A stretch of 64,000 nt of DNA from Nissolia schottii (taxonomy: Eukaryota > Streptophyta > Magnoliopsida > Fabales > Fabaceae), in assembly GCA_003254905.1 (NCBI GenBank), contig QANU01102866.1, forward strand, positions 313,538 through 377,537, read 5' to 3'. The stretch's first letter is position 1. Each line of letters begins with the position of its first letter. Shown piece after piece: positions 35,311 to 47,140 of the stretch. The position numbers and the translations under genes were made by a program. A model generated the notes under the pieces. That model searched no databases, was not told the DNA's origin, and was given only the letters and a program-made list of their open reading frames with translations.

Positions 35311-38300
35311 GGAAAAAATAAATAAATGTAGGATATTATTTCAATAAATAAGATATAATTCTTTCACACACATATATATGTATTTGGAATCATTTTTATC
35401 ACATCTTGTGATGTGACACATGCAGGATAGCCCACACGTTAAGAAAGGGCCTATGGGCAATTATGTCTTTCCACCAGTAAGGGTGTTTAATTCAATGGCT
35501 CACAGAATGCAAAGTAAACTTTTGTATTGATACAATTTTAACTGAGTATATTTGTGACGTAAAAGAAAACTTAGTATATTTATGTGTATTACACACTCGT
35601 AATAAAACGAGTTTCAATAATTTTAATAAAGATACAATTACTTATATTTTGATTTCGTTAATTTTACCGTGAATGTATACAAATATGGAGAGCTAGAATT
35701 ATGTTTTACCCCAAATTTGAGTGTTGAGAATAAAAAAAAATATTCGCCAATATATTCCTATTCTAAAAAAGGTTTTCAATCAGATTAGAATTTTGTTATT
35801 CGGATATAGGATACAGGCATTAATAGTTAAATCGAGACCAAGAAGAATTATTATATCTACACTATATTATTTTTATTTATTTATTTGTGTTTATAAATTG
35901 AAGGAACAAGTTAAGGGTGTGGGGGCATCAAAGGTGCTGTTTGTTTCGTCCCACCTGAAAGGCAAAGGGTCCTTTTGTTTGTATTGACACTCCAAAGCCG
36001 TGCTACGGATCCACATTATCGAAACAAACCGCCCTTACAACTTTACCAAACCACAATTACTCTTTGTTATTGAAAAAGTATTTGATATTCCGACCCAATA
36101 AAAACGATAATACTTTTTTTTTTAATTTTAAATATTACATTTAATAATGTTTGAATTTAAGATTTCATACATTTTTATTGAATGTTCCCAATAGGATTTA
36201 AAATTTCATACATATTATTCAAATTCTCATTATACCCTTATTTATTTATGTATAAATTATATTGAATGAGTTTGATAATGATGAAGAATGATAGAGCTTT
36301 ATGAAACTTTTTAAAAGACAAATGATGACTGTTTAAGTTGGTAAAAAGTGGTGTATGAAATTGACATTAGGATAACTTAAGATCGTAAAAAACTTTAAAT
36401 TTTTAAGAAAATACGAGTTCAAATATTGTGAAATTTATTATTATGAAAATATTACGTAATTATTGTGTTGTCCTTGTCAAACAAGGATTAATTTTATAAG
36501 TAATCCAAAAGAACACGATTTACGTAAGTATTGCATTGTTTCACCAAAATAATAATTCGTATATAACTTGGAATGTACCAAACATGAAGAAAGATATGTA
36601 AGTTATTAGTTATTAAAATCAATTTAACATTACGAAGTTTAGTTGAGTTAAAAATAATTTTGCCAAAAAGTGCCCTCAAAAATTAAGATTTTTTTCATTG
36701 AAATAATAAGATATCTAGAGTTTTAATATGTCAAATACATTAAAAATTAAAAATTATAAAAAGAAATTATTCTTAACATTTTAGCAAGTGTCCTTGAAAT
36801 ATTCAATAACTTTTTTCATATAAAAAATTTTATACTATCATTTAATCATGTGTTATTATATTAATTAAATTAGTTGACTCTCATACATATTATTAAAAAA
36901 AATTTACTTATGTGACTTCATATAATTTAATATTAGCATAAACCTCTCTTATACACGAATAATGCATAAAAATTAAACTCGTTTTTTTCATTATCTTACA
37001 TATTTATTTTATTTCCAAGTCTTGAGTGCCGTGTGACTCAGAGTCGTGTCAAGATTTCGACTTTGAAGCCCCACTACATCATATATATAATTTTGTGCCT
37101 TTATTCCCCATACTTTGAAAACTATCGCCAATCGTTACTCTTTCAGCAACGCCTTGTCGAATTGGTAATTATTACACATTTTGATTTCATTTCATTACAT
37201 GGAGATGAAAACTTTCATCTTCATTTCTTCCATTCTATAATATGAATGTAGTAGTATATTTTTACGTGACATAAAATTCACTTAAAAAATAAGAAATTAA
37301 TGCTTGTAGTTAAAATCATAGCTCGCTAATTAAAATAAATGAATAATTTGAAATTTAATATCACACATCTCATCTCATAATATAATAATATATAAAATAA
37401 TTAAGCACCAAAAAATTAATATATAATGATTGATACCATTTTCTTTGTATAAAATAGTTCCCAACATTATGGCCAAACAAATTACATTAGAAAATACTTT
37501 GTTTCAACTTTAAATCCACTCTTAGCAAATAGTAATATGATTCTTGAAGCACTGGGATGCTATTTTCCAACATGTTTACGGCATATTCTCCAGCCGCAAA
37601 ACTGTCTTTCATTAACTTTTAATCTGTCAACTTCTGTTGGCTTCTTTATTCCACACTCATCATAGTACAGTACTTACTGGCACATGATCAAATACATGTT
37701 TGGATTTTATTTTTTTAATAAGTAGTTAATTCTTGATTCTAAATTTAATTAATAAATTTCTAACTATAAATTATTGTAAAGATGATATAAACTAATTCAA
37801 ATACATGAAAGCTTGACGCAGTAGGCTTGTGATGGCAATTTTCTATTAGCTTTTAGTTGTAACATTAAATATTATTTTGTCACTTTTGTTGAGCTTTAAG
37901 ATGTTTTTGTTGGCATTTTTAGAGTAGTTCAGTTAAGTTTTTAGCAAGCGGTCCTTGAGATGAACGCAAAATGTACGGTTGATTTTATCCAAAATCTCCT
38001 TGATTCCAAACATCCTTGTTTTCCTTTGGTGAATGCAATAACTAATTTGATGGAATCAAATTGGATCGTTCAAGTAAACTACGTAAATAAGAAAGTTAAT
38101 TTTTGTGCAAATATTTAAGAGTTTTCACTCCCATGACTCCCTTCCTAATTTTTTGCCTTTAGCAATTTTAACTAATAAGATAAATACTCTATTCCTCTGT
38201 GTAGTGGAATTATAGTCTTTTATTTTTGATTAAGCATCTTAGTCCTGTTATTTATAAAAAAAATTAAATAAATAAATAAATAAAAGCATGACGCATTAAA

Positions 38301-39332
38301 AGAGAGTTATTCAGTCAACCGGGAACTCCCTCTACTTTTTGTACATTCACATATTTTTTTATTTATCAACTCTGTACAATTCTCATATTGTTTTTCTACC
38401 AACAGCGATATCTAATCTAATACAGTAAAAAAATAGTGCCATAGTCTATGGCGATTAGCGTAAAGCACGCATCAACAACTGGCCAGATATTTTTGTTTGT
38501 TCTCTGCGCATTAGCAAGGTTTCTTTTTTGCTGAGCATGAGTTCTATCGCTAGCAAGTTGCAATGCATGACTTTGTGCTCCATCGTGGGTTAATTCCTCA
38601 CCCGTATTTTCTTTTTATGGAAATTACATTTATCTAAAGTTCCCCTACTCAATTTAAATTGACTTGAGTTCAACTATGTGATAAAACTTTTTTAACGCTA
38701 TCCTTTCTTATATACAAAACGATATCGAATCTGAAACACATTTTTAGGTCAAATAAGTATCGAATTAATTAAACTAATAATCAAATGTGAGTAATTTTAT
38801 AGAGCCATTTGAAACAAATCAAATGTCACTCGAAGTGAACTAGTACGTTTTGCTTTTGCAGGTGCATTTATCACATCTATTACCTTTCTCTTATGCCAGT
38901 GGGTGATTCCTTTTAGCCAAATGCTAGCTGCGTCCACTTGCCGTTGAATTGAGAATAAGGGCCAGTTTTAATCCATCAATTGTCGCAAAAAAGTGGCAGT
39001 GCATATATGCAAAGAAACTGTGGGGTTATGCTGTTCATGTTTGGCTCTTGATTTGACTAAGACTAACCATAATCAATTTGGGGTTGGAAGTTTGAAACTC
39101 GAAAGCTTTTTTCACGGACGGTCTTGCTTAATCTGGCAATTGACTTTTGAGACAATTGAAAAGATATTTAGCTAGCCGCGTTGAATTGAAAAAGAGTGGT
39201 ACACATTTAAAGCATTAAATACCCATCTTGAATTTTATAGTATCTTAACAAATCTAATAATATTTTTTATTAAGGAAACTATTCATTCACGTACGCATGA
39301 ATAAAATTTACCTTGATATGAGAATCTATTTA
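35311..39332. other. AT-rich intergenic region, no gene recognised
   Basis: Long AT-rich spacer with only short, unconvincing frames. A slightly GC-richer patch (about 35900-36010) has no coding pattern I recognise. No repeat structure seen. Confidence 0.6.
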
Positions 39333-39656
39333 AATTATTGGTAATATGATGTTTAAATTACTTGACAATTCACATTAACTTGTTTGGTTATGCAACATTG
39401 TCGGTAATATGAATTGCCTAAGTAATCAACATTATCTCAAAAGTGGTAATGTAGATTACCTCCCTGAAAATGTTTATCTAAATTATCATTTGTCAGGTAA
39501 TCTTTCAACTTTTGTTATGACAAGAATACCCTCACTCGTACCAACACAAACACCCATCACCACCACCACCACCACACCATCACCGCCACCACTAGCCCTA
39601 CCACATCCTTCACCCAATGACCACCTCCACCATCACAACAACCACACCATTTTCGC

Positions 39657-40678
39657 TGTTAAGCATTGTGGGTGAATGGGGGGGATTGGAGCACACTAGA
39701 CAATAGAAAAATTAGAGAAAATAAAGATTGTATTATGTATTCTATTTTTGAATATGCTCTAAAAGTACAAAGATGATATGCCTATTTATAGGCTAAAAAT
39801 AAGATAAAGATAAACTTAACAGATAAGATAGATAAATATTCTAATAGATAAACCTAAATCATTTTAAGATAAGATAAAATATAATAATATATTGATTTAT
39901 TCTCACACCCTCCCTCAAGCTAAAGGTCATTGAGCTTTAAGCTTATCACAAAACGACAATGGTGTCTGCATAGAAGCGGGCAAGTGGTGTTTGTATGGAA
40001 GCAGGCAAGTCGTATCTTCACAAAAGTAGGAACGTCAACAAGAGTTTGCACAGAGGCATGAACGACAATGAGAGTATGAACTGGGCATAACCAACAAAGG
40101 CAACGATATGTGGCTGGGCAGAATCAACGAAGACAATGGTAGTTAGGCGGAACCAACGAAGATAACTAATCTGGGCTAGGTAAAACCAGCAGAAACAAAT
40201 AGCATTTATGTTACATGTGCGGTAATATTAGGTAGCGCGTGGAGATCTGGACGACAATAAAATTTGTTTGGTAGTATCTCAAACAGATGTCGGTAAATCT
40301 AAGATTTAAGATATAGTAGTAAAGAAGGTATATTTGTGGAGAGTGAAACATAGGGAACAAAGAGCCTAAGCTCTGAGGTAGCGGAAGTGCAAATAGGATT
40401 CAAGGTGGAAACCATGACTCTGATACCATGTTAAGTATGATGGGTGAAGGGAGATTGAGGCACACTAGATAAGAGAAAATCTAAGGGAAAATAAAGACTG
40501 TATAATGTATTCTAGTTCTGAATGTGCATTCAAAGTGCAAAGATGATATGCCTATTTACAGATTGAAAATAAGATAAAGATAAACTTAACAGATAAGATA
40601 GATAAACATCTTAACAGATAAACTTAAATCAATTTAAGATAAAATAAAATATAATAATATATAAATTTATTCTCAACA
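39657..40678 (-). mobile_element. TRIM-like small LTR element, about 1.0 kb
   Basis: Direct terminal repeats of about 250 bases (39657-39907 and 40429-40678) start TGTTAAG and end TTATTCTCA(A)CA on the plus strand. Next to the right repeat the minus strand reads TGGTATCAGAGTCATGG (40413-40428 region), the standard initiator-Met-tRNA primer site. Next to the left repeat it reads TTGAGGGAGGG, a polypurine tract. The 520-base interior has no gag or pol, so the element is non-autonomous. The two LTRs differ clearly by eye, so it is not young. I see no clear five-base duplication. Confidence 0.8.
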
Positions 40679-41030
40679 ACTGCCACCATTGCCACCGCCA
40701 TCACAACCAATGTCACTACTAGTTAGTCCAATCGTTGCCACCACTGCCACCGTCACCCACTACCCACCACCACCACTACAACTCAGCTACCACCACCACT
40801 AGCTAGTCTTATCGTCTCCACCATTGCCACAACTATAAAAAATTGCTACCACTTGCCTCCACAACAATCACCACCACCCACCACCCACCACTACACCATC
40901 ATCATTGCCACTGCCACCCACCATACCACCACCTACCACTTGCCATCACTGCCACTGCCACCACCACCTTTGTCGTTGCCTCTACCACTACCACAATCAC
41001 AACACATCAAATAATTTTATTATTTTATTG

Positions 41031-41067
41031 TTGTTATTATTATTATTATTATTATTTTATTATTATT
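41031..41067. repeat. (TTA)n microsatellite
   Basis: About 10 TTA units, slightly interrupted, at the edge of the CCACCA-rich region. Confidence 0.85.
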
Positions 41068-41243
41068 TGGAGGGTATTATGGTCAAATGTGTATACTACC
41101 TGGTAATATTTTTTTATGTGTTAAACAAGGCAATGTAAACTTCAAGTTACATTATATGTGCATACCAAATAATGTACTGTAACATTACCGGTAATTTAAA
41201 ATGTGGTAATGTTTGTCAAAGGTAATTCTTATTACCAATAATT

Positions 41244-42400
41244 TTAGAAAAAAAATTACCAAACTTTACCTTAGTAAATTTAAAAATAATAATGTTAATA
41301 AAGTGTGTGTGTGTGTGTTTTTTTTAATAATATTTTATTGACGAAGCAATATCAAAATTTATGATGTACAAACATAGTTTTGATTATATTGTCAATAAAA
41401 TATAGGTTAAATTGCGCAAACTATTTTTAAAATTTGTTAAATTACTTTAAATTATGTGTAAAATTATACTTTGCCTTACATTTTTATTGAGACTTATCAC
41501 CACTAAATCTATTAAGATTCTGTTTTCATTTTCTTTTTATGTGTTTTTTGTTAGGTTAATCAAAACGACGAAAATAATAAAATTTTATTTCTTGTTCAAT
41601 TTTTTGTGTTAACTATTTTATATATAAGCAAAAGAGCTCAACCAAACAAAGTGAATCAGTATAAAAAAAAAACAAAGTCAAACATGTTACAGAATACTGC
41701 ATGATGAACACTACAAAATAGCAATAACGGGCACAAGAAGATATCAATATTCCTTTCATAAAATTCAGAAATATGAAAGACGAGTTTATTATTTTTACTA
41801 TTTCATTCACGTAATTTCAAAATTAAAAAACACATGAATTGAACACTTTTCTTTTTTAACCCTGCGATATATATAAACATCGAGTGTAATTTGTGATTGT
41901 GACTAAAACATGGGCTGATGGCCCATTACAAAATCATAGCCCAGATTCTCGATGTGCTTCAATTTGTGCAATGAAAAGTCTTCCGGGTGGTGGTGGTTTA
42001 TTATCTGTCTCATTCGAGCAGGCTGGTTTGGGCATTGCTGTATGGTTAGTCTTTTCAAGCCTTGGGTTCTTTGAGCCTTTGAAATTTTTACGTTGTTAAC
42101 CACAGGAGGCCCATTATATTTGTTACTTTGTTTTATGGCAATTTTGTGGAAGACAGGACTAGATTCTTTGAAGGAATTAATGGCGAGAGATCACATTGGA
42201 TCTCAAATAATAAAATAAAGAAAAACTCACCTGAGAGATGGAAGACAATGCTCTTCAAGTTTAAGATATTTAGCATAGTTTCATGTAAAACATTAAATGT
42301 TTTTCAGTAGGTACAATGGATAGAGATGGAGTTAGTTGACTTCAAAAGAAAGAAAAACAAACAAAAAAGAGGAAGTTAGCTAGTCCTTAGGGGTTGCCCA
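41244..42400. other. intergenic region upstream of the Alba gene
   Basis: AT-rich. Several GGCCCA words occur in both orientations from 41910 on (for example 41920 and 42109). No gene is supported, and short frames around 41890-42100 look like chance. Confidence 0.5.
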
Positions 42401-42408
42401 TGAAGTAT

Positions 42409-42428
42409 TGGGCCCAGCCCAGGCCCGT
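42409..42428 (+). promoter_or_regulatory. site II-like motifs (GGGCCC, GGCCCG) upstream of the Alba gene
   Basis: TTGGGCCCAGCCCAGGCCCG packs several TGGGCC/GGCCCA-type words into 20 bases, about 100 bases upstream of the TATA box. In plants such site II elements are bound by TCP factors and are typical of genes for translation and RNA metabolism. The role is inferred from position. Confidence 0.55.
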
Positions 42429-42508
42429 TGGTTGGAGAGGTTTTGGGTATTCAGTGAGCAGAGTAGAGGGAGTTGGTTAGGGCAGTTTGGGGTGGGAGTG
42501 GGGGGTGG

Positions 42509-42516
42509 TATATAAA
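42509..42516 (+). promoter_or_regulatory. TATA box of the Alba gene
   Basis: TATATAAAG lies about 400 bases upstream of the start codon and is followed by a leader with (CT)n and (CA)n runs (42668-42709). This position fits a long 5' leader. Confidence 0.55.
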
Positions 42517-42910
42517 GTGAAAGCAGAGGAGAGAGGAGGTTAGGGCGTAACAGAGAAAATACAAGCCGTAGAAGAGGGCTCGCTCGCTCGCTCGCGCTTT
42601 GGTGTTCGGGGAGAAAAAAGGAGACAACAGAATACAACTCTATCCTTTGGGAAGCAATCGCGGTAAAAAAAAACACACACTCTCTCTCTCTCTCTCACAC
42701 ACACACTCAGATCGATTATTCTTCTCATCAAATCGAAACCATCGCTTTCCATTTTTCCTCTTTTTATTCTGTGTTTTTGCTAGCTTACACTTCCAGCGAG
42801 TTTTTTCTTCGGTTCTGTGATGTTCTAGAACTTTCCTTCGAGTATCATCATTTTTTTTTTTGGTGTTTATTTGAGTGTTTTATTATTATTATTATTATTG
42901 GTGGGAATAG

Positions 42911-45900
42911 ATGGATCGGTACCAGAAGGTGGAGAAGCCAAGGGCGGAAACGCCAATTGACGAGAACGAGATCCGGATTACAAGTCAGGGAAGGATGCGC
43001 AACTACATTACCTACGCCATGACCTTGCTTCAGGTCCTCTCTCGTTTTTTTTTTTCCAAATTAATTTTATTTTATTTATTATTTTTTTATCTAATTATTT
43101 ATTTGTTTCTGTGTCGTGCCTTTTATAGCACTCTTTATTGTGGACTAGCAGAACTTAGGAACTGAGTTTTGTGTGTTTTTATTATTTATTTATTTTTTAT
43201 TTTTCTGGTGGTATTATTGTCTACTTAGATGCTAAAACACTGGACACTGAAAAACCTTGTTTAATTTTAGGTAATGATATTTTTTTTTTAAAATTCCAAA
43301 AGCTGTTGAGTTATTTTGATTCGAATATAAGCTTATTCGGTCACTGATTGTGTTGGGATGTTTTTGTTGTCAATGGAACGGAACAAGACTAATAGGAATG
43401 GGCTGAAAATGTAAGGGAAAGAGTAGAGGAAGTTACGTTCATTGTGTGGCGACTAATAAATAATAATCAGGGAACATGATGGAACTTTGTTAGTCATGTT
43501 TTGGACGTTATAATTTGAAAGAATGGAATGGAGAATTTATATCGTTTAGAACGTTCATATTGTTATGAATTTTTAGTTTCCTCCTATTCCTTTCATTTCA
43601 CCCCATGGAAGGGGAATAATAGTGCACCTTAAGGTTTCTGGTTCCAATCTATGTATACAAACTCAAACAATTGAATTTGTTTCCCCTCCCCCCTTCCCCC
43701 ATTTTCTTTTCCATTCCGTGAATATGACCTACCGCCCTAACATATTTTTAAGATATATATTCTCCACTTTCAAGCTCACTTTATCTTGTTTACTGCTTCA
43801 CAGGAAAAAGGTTCCAATGAAATTGTTTTCAAAGCAATGGGGAGAGCTATCAACAAGACTGTGACCATTGTGGAGTTAATCAAGGTTCTCTTGTTTCTTT
43901 TTTTTTTTTTTTTTTGATTGGCCGAGCTGGCGGCATAATCTTCATAGTTAATATTTGGTTATATTAGAAGAGTTTTTATCTCATGCGTGCTTGTTTTGTG
44001 GGGTGATAATGTAGAGGAGAATTGTGGGTCTCCACCAGAATACAGCAATTGGATCCACTGACATCACTGATACTTGGGAGCCCCTAGAGGAAGGCCTCCT
44101 TCCGTAAGTGCAGTATTTTAATGGTATTTTTAACTTGAATACCTGAAGTGTTCATCAATCCAATCAGGTCAAAGCTGGTGCTTGATGCTAATAATTTCCT
44201 ATTTGCATTTTTGCCTTGTCCTCCTTGCAGTTTGGAGACAACAAGGCATGTGTCAATGATAACAATAACTCTTTCTAAGAAGGAACTTGATACATCGTCT
44301 GTGGGGTAAGTTTGTTTGTTCTTTTTCTGTTTTCCTTGTGATGTCGTTAGGCAAAGCTATGATAGTGCCTATTTTTGTAGTTTTGTTTCAAGCATTCAGA
44401 GAGGTTTCAGCTTTGAAAATGAACATCCAAAGTGCCGATTTCATTGTACTGAAATAAATTGTCTTGTGATTTCTGGCTTTGGTGTTCAAAAATTAGATAA
44501 TAATGTATGAACCGATTCATACATTTCTTTAGCTGTTTTAAGGACTTAAGGTGCCAAAAGTATGTTATCAAGATGAACTATGAGGAGTTGATACAATCCT
44601 TAATTTGCTGTCTCTTTAGGTATCAGACTCCATTACCAGCTGACCAAGTGAAGGCATCTGCAGATTTTGATTACGAAGGAGGTAGGTACATGTGGCAATT
44701 TATGCTCTAAAAAGATTTGTTCTTTCTATCTGTTTTAACCTATGTGGTCTGCAGAGGGTTCACCTAATGGCCGTGTTCGAGGTCGAGGTGGCCGAGGCAG
44801 GGGAAGGGCCAGGGGTATTACTCTGTTCTTGCTTTCTTTCCTTTGAACTGTATCATGTTTATCAGGTGTTTGTTGTCTCTGCGTTAAATTAATTGTAAAT
44901 GATGGAGTTGTTTTCACGTAATCCATTAACCATTAATTATATAGTTTCATTATCTCTGTTTTGCATTTTGAATCTTAAAGTTAATGCCTTGGATGTGTAT
45001 AACATTTGAGAGTTTTGGTGTAGGTTCCTGAGATTTTTGGATACAAGAATGCATCCAGATCATCAATTATTAGATGCATGTTTTAATAGGCTTTATGTAA
45101 GCTGTTGTGTTTTCTTTCAGGTAATGGTTTTATTTCAGCTGATTATGAGGATGGACGCTGGGATCGCAATAGGGGATATGGTAGGGGTGGCAGGGGTAGA
45201 GGAAGAGGACGTGGTTTCCGTGGTCGTGGAAGGGGGGGAGCATACAATGGGCCACAGGTTGATATGCAGCAAGATGGAGGATACAACCAAGATGTTCCTC
45301 CTCAAGGCCGTGGTAATTAATCCCTATTATTTTCTTAATTTTACTTCGTGTAAGTGGCCAATGCATGTGAGTTGGCTACTAGTATTAGGCTACCAGCTGG
45401 ATACTTTGGAAGTGGTTAAGCTGGTTGATGGCACTCAGTTCCATATGAGACATGAGACTTCATCTTCTGTATTTTGGTTCATATGAAGCATTTTTCATGT
45501 TTATTCAAGGGTATACCACTCTTAAATGACTGCAAGATGTCTTCTGATTCAAATGCGGCTTTGTATAGTTGAGAGGAGAGGCATGACACACACCATTTTG
45601 AGATTTCTCACCTAACACTTAATGTTATGTTTATGCTTGCTTCTTGCTGCATTTTTTAAACATATGATCATCGAGATGTGGTATACACTCATTTTCACCC
45701 GTACCTTGTTCATGTATGAACTGAAATTGCGGACCCAAAATATTAAGTTACAGCCAAGTTATCACTGACCTGGGGAATTTTACTTATTGAAGTTTCTTTT
45801 GTTAGTTGTTTGGCAAATCTATGTTTTAATGTTTTTGTACTCAAACCAGAAATAAATGACGATGAAAAGAGGAATGCAGTAGATAATAAGTGAGCTGTTT

Positions 45901-46022
45901 CTAAATTTTATTTGATAAATGTCTGATTCATTTTTGTTGTAGGTCGTGGCCGCGGAAGGGGTGGATATCGTGGAAGGGGCCGTGGCATTAGATCCAATGG
46001 GCTGATCCAGGCGGCTGCTTGA
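42911..46022 (+). CDS. Alba-domain DNA/RNA-binding protein with RGG tail
   Basis: Eight exons, all with GT..AG introns: 42911-43033, 43804-43884, 44015-44103, 44231-44305, 44620-44681, 44755-44814, 45121-45312 and 45943-46022. They give 253 residues with the frame kept throughout. The N-terminal Alba domain (residues about 17-110) includes ENEIRITSQGRMRNYITYAM, KAMGRAINKTVTIVELIKRR and HVSMITITLSKKEL. Behind it is an Arg/Gly-rich tail of RGG/RGRG repeats ending SNGLIQAAA. This is the long class of plant Alba proteins (Arabidopsis At1g20220/At1g76010 type), which bind RNA, R-loops and RNP granules. It is followed head to tail by RPN3, the same neighbour as in Arabidopsis. The start codon is the first in-frame ATG of the conserved MDRYQKVEKP start. 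Confidence 0.93.
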
Positions 46023-47140
46023 GGCAACCGGTGGGCTGCCTTGACTGCAGTGCTCATGACTGGAGTGGAAAAATGAATGCCTTGTCCAATTCTGTTTCCA
46101 TTTCCCCTTATTTCTTCAATTTTCCCCCCATTTCCCCCCTTCTTTTTCCCTGGGGCCCGATGAACTGTATGGCAGTTTCTTACAGTTTCTGTAGACTTAG
46201 TTTGTGACTGCTGCCACATGAGGCAGCCGTTCATGTTTTAGACCTAGGTTTAGATGCTTGAAAAGTTGTACTTCTGTGTTTTGGCCCTGAATCTCATTCT
46301 TTAATTATATTTGCTAGAGTTGTGGTTAAACTGAAGCCTCGTTTCTTCCCCCCTCTCGGTCAGCATCTTTTGGTTAAATTTTTATCCGGAGTGATAGAAG
46401 ACTGATATGATTTCAGTGCATTATTTAATCTATGTGGATCATTGGTTAAGGCATGTTTGGGTAAGTAGCTCAAGTCGTTTTGTAAGATGAGCTTGTGAGA
46501 ATGTCTTTTATATGACTTATAAATACGTTTTTCTGTATTTGGATGTTCAACCCCAGAAATGTTTGTTTTATTTTGGAGTGTTTGACTGCTTTACACTAAA
46601 ATGAGATTTTTAAACAAGGACTGAGTTAGTGAGTTGTAAAAGTTCTCAACAAAAAAATGTTTTTTTTTATACCAAAAATCATATTTTAGCCACAAATAAA
46701 TAAGATGATAGATTATAAAAAATGATCATTAATTAAAAAAGAGATTTTAATAACAAAGGCAATGCTATTATTAATGAAAAATGTTCATTAAATAATTTTT
46801 TTTTAAAGCAAAAATACAAGATTATGCTATAAAAAAATGTTGATTAATCAAAAATTATCTTTAAACATTTGTGTTTGTTGTTAAGAAGATTGTTTTGGTT
46901 AAACAAGTATTCTTGTTGAAAAAAAAAAAAAGTTACGAAAAAGAAAAGGGTTGAAGCTCTGAATCTCAGCCAAGATTCTTGCTTACTTCCCAAGTCATCA
47001 TCCATCATTGCTCCCTTTATCGTTATAACTTCAGAGTTAACAGAAAAGCGACCGAGCTTGGGACCCTAACAAGTCGATCCCTATTAATTCAATTTCCCTG
47101 TTTCTGAATCTGAATCTGTTCGGGAGAGAGGTTGAAGAAG
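46023..47140. other. Alba 3' end and RPN3 promoter region
   Basis: The first about 300 bases are probably Alba 3' UTR (T/C-rich, GC higher than the rest). The remainder is AT-rich spacer with poly-A/T runs. No other gene seen. Confidence 0.6.

Larger units (their letters stand above)
39333..41243. mobile_element. TIR-flanked, non-coding element with CCACCA-rich core
   Basis: AATTATTGGTAATA at 39333-39346 is the exact reverse complement of 41230-41243. The next about 90 bases on each side also resemble each other in inverted orientation, with repeated GGTAAT..ATTACC words. The interior (39540-39655 and 40680-41010) is a CCACCA/CACCAT-rich low-complexity stretch that ends in a (TTA)n run. A TRIM-like element (39657-40678) interrupts it. 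I cannot assign a superfamily or a target duplication. Confidence 0.5.

Noticed and set aside
40843-41138. His/Pro/Thr-rich frames near 41 kb
   Set aside because: Direct translations of a CCACCA low-complexity run and a TTA microsatellite.
45037-45486. A 149-residue frame inside the Alba gene
   Set aside because: It overlaps Alba introns and exon 7 in another frame; the exon model with kept phases explains the region.
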